A stretch of 64,000 nucleotides of DNA from Takakia lepidozioides. Lineage: Eukaryota; Streptophyta; Takakiopsida; Takakiales; Takakiaceae. The notes beneath the pieces were generated by a model, which saw only the letters and a program-made list of their open reading frames with translations, was not told where the DNA came from and did not search any database. The stretch spans positions 80,146,756 to 80,210,755 of the forward strand of contig CM060731.1 of NCBI GenBank assembly GCA_030704615.1, given 5' to 3'. Below are positions 33,100 through 44,640 of this stretch, piece by piece; within the stretch, counting starts at the first letter, position 1, and every line of letters starts with the position of its first letter. The translations under genes were made by a program, and so were the position numbers.

Positions 33100-35581
33100 C
33101 AGATGAAGTTGTTCGGGGGTTTTCGGGTTTTGTTGAGGATGGTTATGAATACACCCCAGCTCTGCATGGATATTGGTTATCTGGTATTGGTTGAAACTGC
33201 TCTTTTGAAACAATGGATATAGTAACAGCCTGGGTAGATACCCCATCCGGGAAAAAAACAGCTGAAAACAGGTGCTGGAGCTCTGGATATCTTTGGAGAA
33301 GAGAACCATCCGAAGGCAGATTTCCAGAGGGAATGTTGTCAGGCAAATTGCATGCTGGTAGGATGTGTCTCCTATCTTTATTCTGGCTGAGATGTTTACT
33401 TTTACTACATAACATCCAGCATCTGTTAGTATTTCCTGATTGAAGCTGGTAAATGAAACAGGGTGAGGGTGAGATGGGCACCTGAATAGGGGAGGGTAGA
33501 GGGGTAGGTGTCAAAACCCTAGGTGGAGAGGTGACTTGCGAGCTGGCCTGGGCGATGAGTTGAGTGGAGACCGTTATTGTTGGAGGCGATATTTGCAGAT
33601 TTTCGACTGCAGGGTTGAAGTTGCTGCTTTCCTCCTGAGTTGAGGTGTTTGTTGATTCCTGAGAGTCCAAGGATACGTTTGGGGATCCGAATAGCTTGTT
33701 CTTGTTGATGTGCTCCCTGGTTTTTTGAATTTCCATTCTGTAATTGTCATGGTCAACCTCGGAATCCAAGTGAGCTTGAAGCAGCTGGAACCTACTGACT
33801 AATGTGTCCTGATTACGGATTTGCAATCTGTGGCTCCTCCCGGAGCAGATAGCCATTCCTGGTAAGTCCAAATTGCCTCTGTGGCGGTGGTGCAGAGTAG
33901 ATTTCTGCATCCTCTACAAGGGCAAGAATATGGGTTGAGGGTTTGACACTTAGCCCTGGGTGTTCCTCCAGATATGCTCCCCACGAGATTTTTGTAAATG
34001 GTGAAAGCGAATAGTGGGGCTGCAACTTGTGGAAGAACTCCTGAATTTTGTATTTGAACAAAATCTCAGGTTGCTGTTGGGAGGGTTTGATTGCAGGAAG
34101 TGTTTGATGTCTGCAATAGTAATCCAAAGTGATTCCACACATTCGAAATCATCTAATGTGATTAGAATAGCTGGGGGAATACTTTTCCGGAATATGAGGG
34201 GAGTGACACAGGAATCAATCATCTCCAATGCTGAGCAACCCTTTAGATCCAGGTAAGGGAATGAGCAGGTTTGGAGGTTGGCATTGGCAAAGGTGGAGTT
34301 GCATGCGATGCCGGTGGTAATTTTAGGAAAAGAGTTGCTGGTTGGAAGTTTCAGTCTGACTGATCTCAGCTGTTGTCCATCTTGTACTTTTGTCTTTTTT
34401 TTTTTCAGTAGCCACCAGTTGTTGATGTTCAAACTGCTTTGCCTTCCCTTTGGAAATAGAACCCCCCGTATGATGATGAGCTAGTAATTCTGCATGCATT
34501 GGATCCTTGCTGCTATCTCCTTTGGCAATATTATGTTGTGGACAAGATCTGAGTTGCAGAGGATCGTTGGGAGCCCTTTGAAGGGCCTGGGCAGCATGAG
34601 CGTTTGGTGGAAGCATGGAGCCCACGGTGTGGTTGTTCATTTTTTGCCTTTGATTCGCCTCCGCTGTTGAGGGTACCCCTTATTGCTGCTGCTGAAGGTT
34701 GAAGGGGACAACGGGCTGATGTCGTTTGCGTTTGGCTGTGGGGCAGTCGATTTTAAAGTGACCAATCTGACCACAGTTGAAGCAAACTGCATAGGTAGTG
34801 TCTTCTATGAGCTGAATCGTGAAATAGTTGTCTTCTTCATCTATTGGCAGTTTCACGAATTGCGGCAGAACATCCTCATCTGGCATCATCAACATGAATT
34901 TGGCACATCCAGTCTCATGAAGGCGTGATGCAATAGTCACTGATCTCCAAGCTGGGTCCTGCCTTAAGTTCTGTGTACACATTTGGGGATCAAATACCGC
35001 CAAACATCCAAGGTATGATCCAAAATGATTCGCAATGTCCGCCAAGTTAACCAGATATTGATCTGGGATGTAAGGAACAGAGACAATGCGTGGGCCCCAA
35101 AGTTTACCATTCCTGTTTCCCATCTTGGATGACCAATGGAATATGTTGACATTGTATCCCTTTGTGTGGGGGTTGAAAAGCAAGGCCTGGTTTGCTGCTT
35201 CTTGGGTTTCAAACATGATTGAAAAGAAACCTCGACCCTTCTCATGGCAAAACTGTTGACGCAGTTCTCCAGGGCCGCCAAGATGTTTAATGGCCCAATC
35301 TCTAACAATAGCTCTATCCACTTTTGTCCCTGGAAAGTGAATGAGGATACCAGACTCCTCCATGGTTGTAACCTTTTTTTGTAAATCTGGGATGTTCATA
35401 TTGATCATTGGATAGTCCCTGTCCAAGTCGGCTTGATTGAGAATGTTTTCTTCCACCCATTGTGTAGGTGGAGTTTCCAAAATGGGTGGGTTTGAGCAGT
35501 TTGGAATTGTTGGAGGTGAATCCAGCCTGGGAAATTTAAGGAAGGATTGGGGGGGAGAGAGAGGACTGAAGTGGAAAGGAA

Positions 35582-35632
<51 letters not shown>

Positions 35633-35803
35633 CTTTACAGACCCGTTGGTCGTAGCAGTCCTGGAACGCTCTTGATGTGCGAGGAAGAAGCCTGTCCCAG
35701 ATGAGATGTTGGGTCTTCTCTGTCTATTCTGGAAACCCCGACGAGCCTCCATTGATTGTCTGCTGCGAAACTGGTTGTTCCCAAGAGCCATTGCACTAAT
35801 CAA
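33100..35803 (-). pseudogene. LINE ORF1 (DUF4283-like plus CCHC zinc knuckle)
   Basis: The frame from MALGNNQFRSRQSMEAR (~35790) runs to a poly-proline stretch coded by the 49-nt C run. Beyond it, in another frame, the protein continues as LETPPTQWVEENIL, GPGELRQQFCHEKGRGFF and MFETQEAANQALLFNP, a DUF4283-type RNA-binding domain, then CFNCGQIGHFKIDC, a CCHC knuckle. It reads to LQQQQ* at 34680. Further ORF1-like pieces (MCGITLDYYCRHQTL; SRFQLLQAHLDSEVDHD) follow in shifted frames to about 33140. ORF1 binds the element's RNA. The frame change sits exactly at the homopolymer. Confidence 0.8.
35582..35630 (+). repeat. 49-nt uninterrupted G run
   Basis: Forty-nine consecutive G on the plus strand (C on the coding strand of LINE ORF1, giving poly-proline). 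Unusually long for any genome; length error in assembly is possible. It separates two different ORF1 frames. Confidence 0.9.
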
Positions 35804-36749
35804 ATAAGGAAGAACACTGCAGCACTGGAAGAAACTGATGAAGTGGGGTCCAAAGAACTAACGTGAGGAATATGGGAGAAAAGCGGGAAAGGTCTTTGAG
35901 AATGTGATCTCCTTAAGTTAGAGACGGCGCTGTCCGATTAGGGATGATGCGTATAACTATGCGAGCGATGAAAGGACGAGGGTTGAAAGGATGAACAACT
36001 GAAGGAACTAATCTTGAAAAAACTATGGAAAAACTTAAAAAGTATATCAAAGGAGATCTGCGCATGGGGGGGGGATGCCTAGAGTGATCTGCAGTGGCTA
36101 CGGGGTTGAGCAGGGTCAGAAACAAGCTTCGGAAAGGTCGAGACGACCGTTGGGAGTCGTCTCACAGCTCCTCCCCCTCCCGCCGAGCCTCTTTCAACTA
36201 ATTTACTAACCAAATTATTAAATAATAACACGGACTATATAATTTCATAAAATTATTTTACCGAGAGAGTATAGGACTAGGGTCAATCTGAGGAGAGGTT
36301 CATTTAGGGCAGGTGTTATCTAGGGAAGGTGTAAGAGGGAGTTGGCAATTTTTTGATATTAATGGATAGTCTTATCTTTAGGGATGAACCAATAAATAGA
36401 CACTGGATTGTTATTTAACGTATATTTAAATTTAAAATTAGAATTTATTTAAATTTAAAATAATTTATAGTTATCCCTAGACCAAATTTAAGTCAAAAAA
36501 TAAGTAAGTATCATGAGTAAAAAAATAAATTAATATTCAAATCGTTGTACCGCGTCGCATGGAGTCGGAGCGAGACGTAATTCATCAAGTTTTTTTAAAA
36601 ATATTTTTTATTAACACTACATGACACGTCACATGATATTTTTAATTTTGAAAAATAATTATTGCAATTATGTACGTGTCGATTATCTAGAGTTTTCACA
36701 TGCTAATCATTCATATCTTACTAATCTTAGTTATTTATCTAATTGTATG

Positions 36750-36812
36750 TGAAGTTTGAACCCTTGACCACAACTTGTAGTACATTACATACTAACCAAT
36801 AAAACCATTAGC
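36750..36812 (-). repeat. tRNA-derived SINE-like fragment
   Basis: The minus strand reads AATGGTTTTATTGGTTAG (A-box-like) then GTCAAGGGTTCAAACTT (B box) about 35 bases later. Confidence 0.45.
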
Positions 36813-36974
36813 TATATACATGTATATAACATGTTTTTATTGTATATGACAACATACACATATCATATATATCAACTAACTTTAATAAATGCACAGTCCA
36901 ATGTAGCATGGCGCAATGCCACGTAGCACCGCGTGGATGATATATATATATATGCAATAAACGAATTGTATTCA

Positions 36975-37002
36975 CCACGTGGCATGGCGCGGTGCCACGT
37001 GG
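36975..37002. repeat. G-box inverted repeat
   Basis: CCACGTGGCA is followed after 8 bases by its exact complement TGCCACGTGG. Each arm contains the G-box CACGTG. Related but diverged copies at 36905-36935 and 37084-37102 suggest a small repeat family rather than a promoter; no gene follows. Confidence 0.7.
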
Positions 37003-39122
37003 CTTAGCGTGCATGATTTTCTATAATTTAAAATAAAAAAATAAAAGATAAAAAAAATAAAAATTATGAATGACATCTCACAATGTGGCGTGGCGCGGAA
37101 TACCACACATTCATCCATGAGTACACTACCCTTTTGAAGTCATGGTCGTGACGAGCTGAGTGTTGGTTGGCAGAGAAATATGTAGGGATTGTTGGAAGAG
37201 AGTCAAATGAGTTACGATTTGCAGAAATTGATTGCTGACAATGACACTCGAAATAGAAAGAGAACCTTTACTGATTTGAATGTCATGGCTTACTTTTTGT
37301 TTAATCGGGCATTGGTCTAGAGATTAACAACACTATTGAGAGCCTTGAGTTGGGCAGAAATCCTTAGCCAGAGACACTATATCAAAACATGGTTTTCATG
37401 ATACTTTATATTTAGGTGCATTGGTTTCCATGACTCAAAGAAACATGGACCATAAAATGTCATACATATGACTCTGTCTATTTAAGAGAATGATGACAGT
37501 TCAAGCATGGATGGAGATACGGACAGTGTCGAGGATAGGGATAGTGAGGAAGGCAGGAAGACGAGAGTTCATCATCGGTATCGGATGAACGCTCCTCATC
37601 ACCTAAGTAGGTGATCCCCGAAATGGGAAACGTAAGCGCAAGTTGACTGCAAAGACGAAGAATCACAAGCCATACCTTCCCAGTGATGGTGAACAAGAAG
37701 TTTCCTCCAAAGAAAGCTTCTTGAGCAGTTTCCCAAGTTACTCTTGATAATTTGGTAAACTCCTAGTAACTTGATAACTAATGGTAACTTGTGATATTTA
37801 CTCCTGGTAAGTTCTCCTGGGCTATGTCCGTGACATTAAGATCGTGACATCACAACAAGATTTTCGCTGTACAATCATTTCCACAAGAATTTTCTCCACT
37901 GCCAATGTCATACAACAGTGATCATACGTTCTCATACAACATACCCTGTCGATCACCATCCCATAGGACTGCAAGAAGAACTTTCATCATCGTACAATCA
38001 AAATCATAAGCTTGTTGCAACGAAAGCATGACAGACACCACTCCCCTCAACTCCATTATGTGCTTCATTAACTCCAAAATTTCTGCTTTTATATGCTTTC
38101 TAAAACTGGTCGTGGCCATGGTCTGCCATCCCTCGGTCTTTTTCTTGAACATGTTATGTATGAAAACAATTTCTTGTTGTGACTTTGTTATACACTGTTG
38201 CAATTGCTGTTGTAACTGAACTACGTCAACGTGTTCTGATTTATCACCCAGCTTTCCATTTACAGTCTATTCATTTACAATCGATACCTTTAGCACCCTC
38301 TGTACTGGCTGTGGTGTAACTTTTCTTTGCTTCATTCTTATCATACTCATTCCCGTCGATATCACATAGTTGTTCATGAATTATGTACCAAATTAGTACA
38401 AGGTCTCAACACTGTAACTGACCACTTCAAGAATTCCAACATGTCCGTCTAATACCAAATCATTTTTTTGTTCCATGTTTTATAAAAATACTGCAATATG
38501 AACTAGCTCCGTAGCTGTCAATTATGACGTTACGTGGCGAAAACACGTCAACGCCACTTCACGTCCAAAACCGACATTACTTCGAATATTTTTTATTTAT
38601 TTATTTTTACTTTCATGCGACCTAATTTATCGCATTGTCGAGGTGATAGCCAAATGTACTACACATATAGTATTTTAAAAAAATATTTAATTTATAAAAT
38701 AAATTGTCGGACAATAAGCGACTATCAGGCAATCATTCAGCTCCATGCGATTGTCGGAAGATAGTGGATATGCGGTTTTTTATTTATGTTATGTTTTAAA
38801 ATAATTTCGGGATCAGGTGATCGGGGACTGTCCGGTGAGAGCCGACCGCTGGGCGATCGTCGGACAACAGTGACTATATCAGGGCTGCACAAATATACGT
38901 AACATGGCACTGATACGTTAGTGTCACGTCCAGACATATTTTGCATCGTCACGTCTAGACATACTTTGCATCGTCACGTCCAAAATAAATAATATCCATT
39001 ATAGTTTTTTTGTATGCTTAATTTTTACCCAACCTATTGAGGTGACAGCCTAGTTAGACCCTGGACTGCACACGTGGAGCTAACAAGCACTATAATTATA
39101 TATATATATAAACACATTAGCT

Positions 39123-39625
39123 GCAACCGCCAAATTTTGGCGGTCGCTTCATTTTTTTAAATATTTTAATTAGCTGCGACCGCCGAAATTTGGCAGTCGT
39201 AACTATTAAAATCTCCTTAATTATATACGACCGCCAAATATTGGCGGTCACTTGAGTATTCAGTATTATTGAAAAATTGCGATAATATTAAAAAAAAATT
39301 AAAAACCTATTGCGACCGCCAGATCTAGTATTCAAATGTAATTTTTTATTTTTTAATAGGTGCCATGGTCAATTATGACAATCACAGGGTTTTATTTTTA
39401 TTTTTTAATATACACGACCACCAAATTGGCCGTCACATGTAATTTTTTAATTTTTAAATAGGCGCAACAGTCAATTATGGAAGTCACACGTATTTTTTAT
39501 TTTCTTAATATGTGTGACCGCCACACACATTTTCGGAAAGAAAATACTTTCATTTATTCAATGCTGGTGGTCGTATGTAAGTTTTATTTTTTAAATAAGT
39601 GCGAGTGTCATAATTGGCAGTCATG
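39123..39625. repeat. Array of ~25-bp palindromes (GACCGCCAAA...TTTGGCGGTC)
   Basis: Near-perfect palindromes lie at 39123-39147, 39175-39201 and 39227-39250, spaced by about 52 bp. Decayed copies occur near 39311-39330, 39412-39437, 39514-39525 and 39600-39628. The spacers are A/T-rich. The outer GCGAC/GTCGC recalls the block at 11631-11900. Confidence 0.75.
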
Positions 39626-39936
39626 CCCAATTTCAGATGAGGAAAAAACCCCGGGGTTTAAGTGGAAATGTGTAATTAGAATAGAGGCAATGATGCATTA
39701 TGCAGGTTAAGGGAGAGAAATGTTCGCAACTCTATGAAATAAAGTAAAAGAGGGAATTATCACATACGATGATATGACGAATTATATGGGATCAACGCAC
39801 CGTCAGAGGGATTAACGGTGGCTAAAAAAGAATTTAATGAATGCTTGAGTCGAAGGTGTGGCCTTTGTAACAGGGTAGAATCTAAAAGGTTCTAGATGGA
39901 GGATGAAACTTCCCTAGAAGTTAGGAAGGTTCATAG

Positions 39937-40130
39937 GAAGTTTGACTTGAGGCACTTAAGTCAAACCTATAAGATATTCATATTGTGGAGAGAAGTCAAA
40001 TGTTTGAGAAAGTCACATTGTGGAGAATATGTCAAATCTATGAAGGTTGACTTTAGAAAGTTTTGACTTGAGGCTCTCAAGTCAAACTTTTAAAATAATC
40101 ATATTATGAAGGATATATATAAACCTGCAA
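39937..40130 (+). promoter_or_regulatory. Possible LTR promoter of the next gypsy element
   Basis: Two hairpins (GTTTGACTTGAGGC...AAGTCAAAC at ~39937-39963 and again at ~40066-40090) are followed by GGATATATATAAACC at about 40109, a TATA-like box, some 600 bp before gag-like coding. No second LTR was found, so the assignment is tentative. Confidence 0.3.
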
Positions 40131-40755
40131 TGAAAGCCTAGAAGACATCGAGTTGTTTTTTGAGAAAGCTTAGAAGCAGTTTGTGTAGATCTGATTTTAT
40201 GGACTTAAATCGATCCCATTTCCGTGATTTTCCTTCTGAGTGTGAATTTAAAATTATATGTCGTCGTAAGCCAGAAATTAAAGATATGATAGTACGGATA
40301 TGAACGATATCAAGAAGTATTACAAAACCCACGACATGTCGTCTTTCCTATAATTAGAAATTGAAATATATACATATGTGTATATACGTAGTTCATGGAT
40401 CGAGGTAAATACACACCGCCCAATTTTTCACCGCCAAATGTATTTAGTATCAATATGCGCGCCATTGACAAACATCATCTTGTAAGATTTTTAGTTGCAT
40501 AACTTGGAGTAGAATTCATGAACCTTGTCACGAGTTCAAACGTTCATTTTGTATTACCAATAGTCACGTACGGGATGGTTTGGGATTATACTATTTACAT
40601 ACTATATTAGAATAAGAGAATAAATATACTATACATTAATCTTAGAAGACAAACACCACGAAGCAAGGAGTAGTGGAGCGAGATGACGGACAATGAAGAA
40701 ATGGTGGACAACGCACACACTACTCATCAAAGCTAATGGTCAGACGGTGTAGATA

Positions 40756-41160
40756 ATGAAACGCTTACACGACTTGCAAAATGTTCTCGTCATGACCCAA
40801 CAACAAAACAACATGTTGGTGAATGAGCTTAAACGAGTAAGACAATCAACCGCCTCGGAACTAGTTGTTGGTGGGTCGGATACATTACTGCAAAAGATGA
40901 CGAAGACGTGCAAGGTCGAGCCGTATAAAGGGAGTCGCGCCATGGGAGTGCTGGAAGGATGGATCTATTGAATGGAGATGTATTGGACCACGGAATGTTC
41001 ATACGATCTTTCCTACTCGACAATGCTTCAACATGATTACAGACATGGGAGAGAAGACAGATCGCAAAAGGAGATCTTTTACTATGGAGCTACCTTGAAA
41101 GCGGTACTGCTCCAACAATTCAAGGTAGTTGATGCTGTTACAACTGGAAGATATTCATGA
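40756..41160 (+). pseudogene. gag-like fragment
   Basis: MKRLHDLQNVLVMTQQQNNM starts a helical N-terminus; after 'VEPYKGSRAMGVLEGWIY' there is TGA, and the frame goes on with MEMYWTTECSYDLSY and TLKAVLLQQFKV to a stop at 41158-41160. This fits a capsid fragment of a plant gypsy element that has lost most of its length. Confidence 0.5.
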
Positions 41161-41420
41161 GAGTGTTGATAGACCCTGGGGCAACAAAATTTCTTATCTA
41201 GAAAGGCTGCCTTAAGACTAGGACTCCCCTTGGAGAAAGATGAAAGAGATGAAGTAGAAATGCCAAATGGACATACAGAGGCCATTGAGACACTACCTAA
41301 AAGCATAGAGATATAGAGAAAACCTTAGAATGACGAGTGGTCAGACTAGCTCGATATGACGTAATATTAGGAAGACCTTGGATGAAATCTCACAACCCCG
41401 ATGTTAATTGACGTCGAAAG
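41160..41420 (+). pseudogene. Retropepsin-type aspartic protease remnant
   Basis: RVLIDPGATKFL resembles the D-S/T-G-A active-site loop but with Pro at the middle position. The flap and second half (RYDVILGRPWMKSHNPDV) follow across several stops. Not functional. Confidence 0.6.
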
Positions 41421-41581
41421 GTAGTCAAAATCCAGAATTGGAAAATATGGGGACATCGAGTAAGGACATCATATCGAAACCTACCATTGTTTGTTACAGA
41501 TACTACAGCTATATGTAAGAATGACTTATTATTTATAGGTTTAATAAGAGACGTGAAAAGTTCAGAAAAAAACGAATGAGG

Positions 41582-42240
41582 TCCCTATAGAATCACAGAG
41601 TGTATTGAAAGAGTTCCAAGATGTATTTCGAGATGACCCACCAACATGGCTTCAGCCAAAGAGAAGAATAAATCATAAGATTGAGGTTGTTCCAAGTAGT
41701 ATTCCTTCTTGCAAAGTCCCTTATCGATTAACACCAAACGAGTTGGAAGAATGTAAGGCTCAAGTCGAGGACCTACTATCAAAAGGCTTTATAAGACCAA
41801 CCCGTATGGAGCGTCGATGTTGTTTGTGAACAGAATGATGGAGCAATGCGGATGCGCATTGATTATCGAGCACTCAACCAGAAGACAATGAAGAATAAAT
41901 ACCCGTTACCACGCATGGACGATTCTTTTACGAAGCTTGGACATTTTGAATACATGGTTATGCCATTTGGTCTCACCAATGCCCCAGCCACATTCATGGG
42001 TCTTATGAATGATATCTTCCGCCCATTTTAGATAGATTTATGATAGTAGTTTTAGATGATATTTTGATCTACAGTAATAGCCTTGTCGAGCATAAAAACC
42101 ACCTCAAACAAGTACTACAAGGTCTCCATGAGAATCAGCTATATGCCAAAGCATCTAAATGTTAGTTTGGAAAACAAGAAGTAAATTATTTGGGGCATCA
42201 CGTGAGTAAGAGGAGAATTGAGGTGATGAGTGACAAAATA
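41582..42240 (+). pseudogene. Gypsy reverse transcriptase, internally deleted
   Basis: [44 protein letters not shown], then (new frame) [20 protein letters not shown]. The next ~50 residues with the first catalytic Asp are deleted, joining directly to [19 protein letters not shown]. Then [10 protein letters not shown] (the YLDD box) and YAKASKC*FGKQEVNYLGH. Several stops and frame changes. Confidence 0.85.
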
Positions 42241-42243
42241 TAA

Positions 42244-42585
42244 GCTCCCATTATTGCACACAAAGGATTTTTTACTTCTTTCAACTTAAGAGTGTTGATT
42301 ATCCAAGTGGCTACCTATACCAACTTACCTCATAGAAATCCGATATCGCAAGCGCAAATGGCGGCCACCCTTACAATTAACATGGAAATGACGAATGTAG
42401 TTGTTTGACAAAATGTACAGCCCCATACCAGGTGCTCCGATTATTGCATATAAAAGTTTTTTGTACTTCTTTTAGCTTGAGCATGTTCATTATTAACGTG
42501 GCTACCCATATCAACTTACCTCAGTGATATCCGACATCGCAAGCGCAAATGGCGGTCACCCTTGCAATTCACATGGAAGTGGCCA
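42244..42585 (+). repeat. ~150-bp direct repeat, period 190
   Basis: 42244-42395 and 42434-42585 share GCTCC(C/G)ATTATTGCA, TTGATTATCC-type middle, TCGCAAGCGCAAATGGCGG and a common CACCCTT(A/G)CAATT end, at about 85 percent identity by eye. It lies where the gypsy remnant ends and could be part of its 3' side. Confidence 0.7.
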
Positions 42586-42761
42586 ACAAGTAGTAGACCA
42601 GCCTATGTAAAATACTCTCATTTTTCACATATAAAGACATGTTTCCATATATTCAAATGTCGTTACATATATAAGAGGCCATCTATTGGCACAAGGTTTG
42701 GCCAATTCCAAGTACATATAGAGCCATATGCCACATGTTCCCACAATGTCAACCTTACATA

Positions 42762-42926
42762 TCAATCTTCATCGGGTCGCGGTGCTTTGTTGCCTCTGAC
42801 TATTGTTGCAAGGAGGTTCGTAATGGCAAGCTGGGTATCTTCAGCTTGACGACGACTTTCTAGTTCATTTGCAGCTTGCATTCGACGGCTCTCCATCTCT
42901 AACTCTCCAATTGCATAGTCATTCAT
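42762..42926 (-). pseudogene. Short coiled-coil C-terminal fragment (54 codons)
   Basis: From ATG at 42926 the minus strand reads MNDYAIGELEMESRRMQAAN, ELESRRQAEDTQLAITNLLA and ends RGNKAPRPDED* at 42762-42764. Upstream the same frame reads VKW after a TGA, so it is the tail of a longer broken protein. Charged, helical tails like this are common in plant transposon accessory proteins. It is on the strand of, and just downstream from, the recombinase relic, so it may belong to the same element. Confidence 0.4.
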
Positions 42927-43039
42927 CCATTTGACTCAATGACCAGTGCGGTCATCTTCTCATGGCGGAAAAAATGTCACAAATTAATGGTCTGGAATAT
43001 GCAGGATCCACCTCCGTATAGTATACAGTAAAATGTGAG

Positions 43040-44034
43040 CTACATGAATTGAAAATTCATGACTACATCTAGCACCTTTATGAACATAGCCAATATATTG
43101 TATAACTCTGTATTATCACGGATCAAGAACACCACGAAACAATAATATGTAAAACGTTTTTGCACGCCTTGAGCATGCAAAGCTTGATTCAATGGATGCT
43201 CCAAGATATTCTTCTCTTCCTCATAGGTAATTCCATTCACCTTCTTACGGGCTTTATTAGCACCGACATCCTTGCTTCGACGCATGGCCTCCTCTGTATC
43301 TGGAATGATAACTCTTTGATACCACTAGCATTAACTTTGCATTTGTTGAGCACGTACAATAATCCGGTTGAAACTCATGTAGAGGTTCATAATGTTAGCA
43401 GTGGGATATCTATCCTCATTCTTCTTGCAGACCATCAAGAAAAATTTGCCGAGAGTTTGACGAAGTTCTTGAAAAATATTTTCTCTATACTTGTAGGTGT
43501 TTCGATCTTCACATGCTGTCGCCATGCATTAAATCGGTTTCTGCACCAGATTTCATCCTTTCTAGATTCATTGGTGTCAGGAACTATTGCATGTGGTCGA
43601 TGGACTGTCATATCAATTTTAATAACAGGTGAGGTGATCGTTGATCCAACGATAATTGGAGACACAGAGCTGTCAACAATGTCAATAACGGCATCTCCAT
43701 ATACATCTCCATCTGTGAATATTACATCTCCTTCTAATGGAGCACATGCCAAATCAATTGGATCACTAGGACGCGGCTTCTTTGAAACACGAGCAGATTC
43801 AATAGGAGTATCAATCTCGCATCGAATGTCATGATCACCACAAACTTCGTCTATATTAAGATAAAAAACAGGATGCTCGTAATCTAGTTGACTCGTTCTT
43901 GATTTACGATAAGCCCTCGAGCAGATTTGGAGGTAACCATGAAGAACAAAGATAATGAGGACTCTAAACAGACAAACGAATGCACTTCCGTAATCAATGC
44001 GGCAAAGCAGCACACAATAAAAGCAGAAGGTCAT
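43040..44034 (-). pseudogene. Crypton-like tyrosine recombinase (DUF3504) relic
   Basis: DUF3504 proteins (animal KIAA1958, QRICH1, ZMYM group) derive from Crypton tyrosine-recombinase transposons. The minus strand has an acidic N-terminal region, then NRFNAWRQHVKIETPTSIEK. After a slip in a T run (~43477) come QELRQTLGKFFLMVCKKNED and RYPTANIMNLYMSFNRI, the SAM-like core-binding half. Past a stop at ~43331, SKDVGANKARKKVNGITYEE, EEKNILEHPL and TYYCFVVFLIRDNTELYNI give the start of the catalytic half, with the putative catalytic Arg in FLIRDNTEL. The H-x-x-R and nucleophile Tyr parts are missing; the frame ends at 43040. Two frame breaks and truncation mean it is dead. Family assignment is from sequence pattern. 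Confidence 0.55.
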
Positions 44035-44039
44035 AGGTA

Positions 44040-44640
44040 GGTAGGTCGATAAAATAAACTAGGTCGACTGTCCATGGTCTATATCAAACATGAAGCTCGA
44101 TGACTCCAATGAGTGACTATGTCAGGTAACCGGTGCCCTCTCGCGGGTTACCTAGTCCATTTCAACAAACAATGTTTTGAATCATGTCTAGACATGATTA
44201 TATTCCAGTATCCTCACTATGCATATAAGCTCAGGTGAAAATTTGTAAATTACTCTAGAAATGAGATGGCTTTATTTGTAAACACATTTTAAATCTATTG
44301 ATTAAAATGACAAGCCCAAAAAGAACAACAGATAAATTAGCTAGCTATAGAATTTTCAGACATCAAAGTAAGAATAGGCCTCTCTTTTAATGTTTTTAAA
44401 AATAAAAATAATCATTTCTCATCTAACACCTGAGATAGAGGGTAATATTTATAAGGAAAGCGTAAATGAGGGGTAATATCATATGAAAATTGGACTAAAA
44501 ACAAATTGATCAGATATAGATGAATAAATTGTAATAACTGCATTATATATCATTGTTAAAATAAGTGAGAAATATTATACAACTAGAGTTTGACGTATTG
44601 GCACTTGTAGCAGGGTACTCTTCTACATATAGATATTTTT
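44040..44640. other. AT-rich intergenic
   Basis: Nothing recognised. Confidence 0.5.

Larger units (their letters stand above)
28225..36190 (-). mobile_element. Near full-length LINE retrotransposon (two ORFs)
   Basis: On the minus strand: GC-rich 5' leader (36190-35810); ORF1 with nucleic-acid-binding domain and CCHC knuckle (35803 to ~33100); ORF2 with AP endonuclease, reverse transcriptase and zf-RVT region (32998 to ~28650); and a 3' tail reaching about 28225 beside a (TA)n tract. The layout is that of plant L1-type LINEs. Stops and frameshifts in RT and the C-terminal part show it is no longer autonomous, but its wholeness suggests a fairly young insertion. I could not define target-site duplications. 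Confidence 0.9.
36195..39118. other. AT-rich intergenic region with palindromes
   Basis: No gene. It contains an inverted repeat of CCACGTGGCA at 36975-37002, related words at 36905-36935 and 37084-37102, a SINE-like piece at 36750-36812 and short (TA)n tracts. An acidic-looking antisense frame near 37478-37696 has no known domain. Confidence 0.5.
40740..42240 (+). mobile_element. Ty3/gypsy remnant (gag-protease-RT), different lineage
   Basis: Plus-strand order: a coiled-coil gag start (MLVNELKRVRQ...), gag body split by stops (EGWIY* MEMYWTTECSYD), protease (RVLIDPGATKFL; RYDVILGRPWM), then RT. All are broken. The element is truncated within RT or just after it (VNYLGHHVSKRRIEVM). Its sequence is clearly unlike the copies at 1-2674 and 12815-13658. 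Confidence 0.8.

Noticed and set aside
35437-35655. Poly-glycine plus-strand frame over the G run
   Set aside because: Artefact of the homopolymer; the LINE coding strand is minus.
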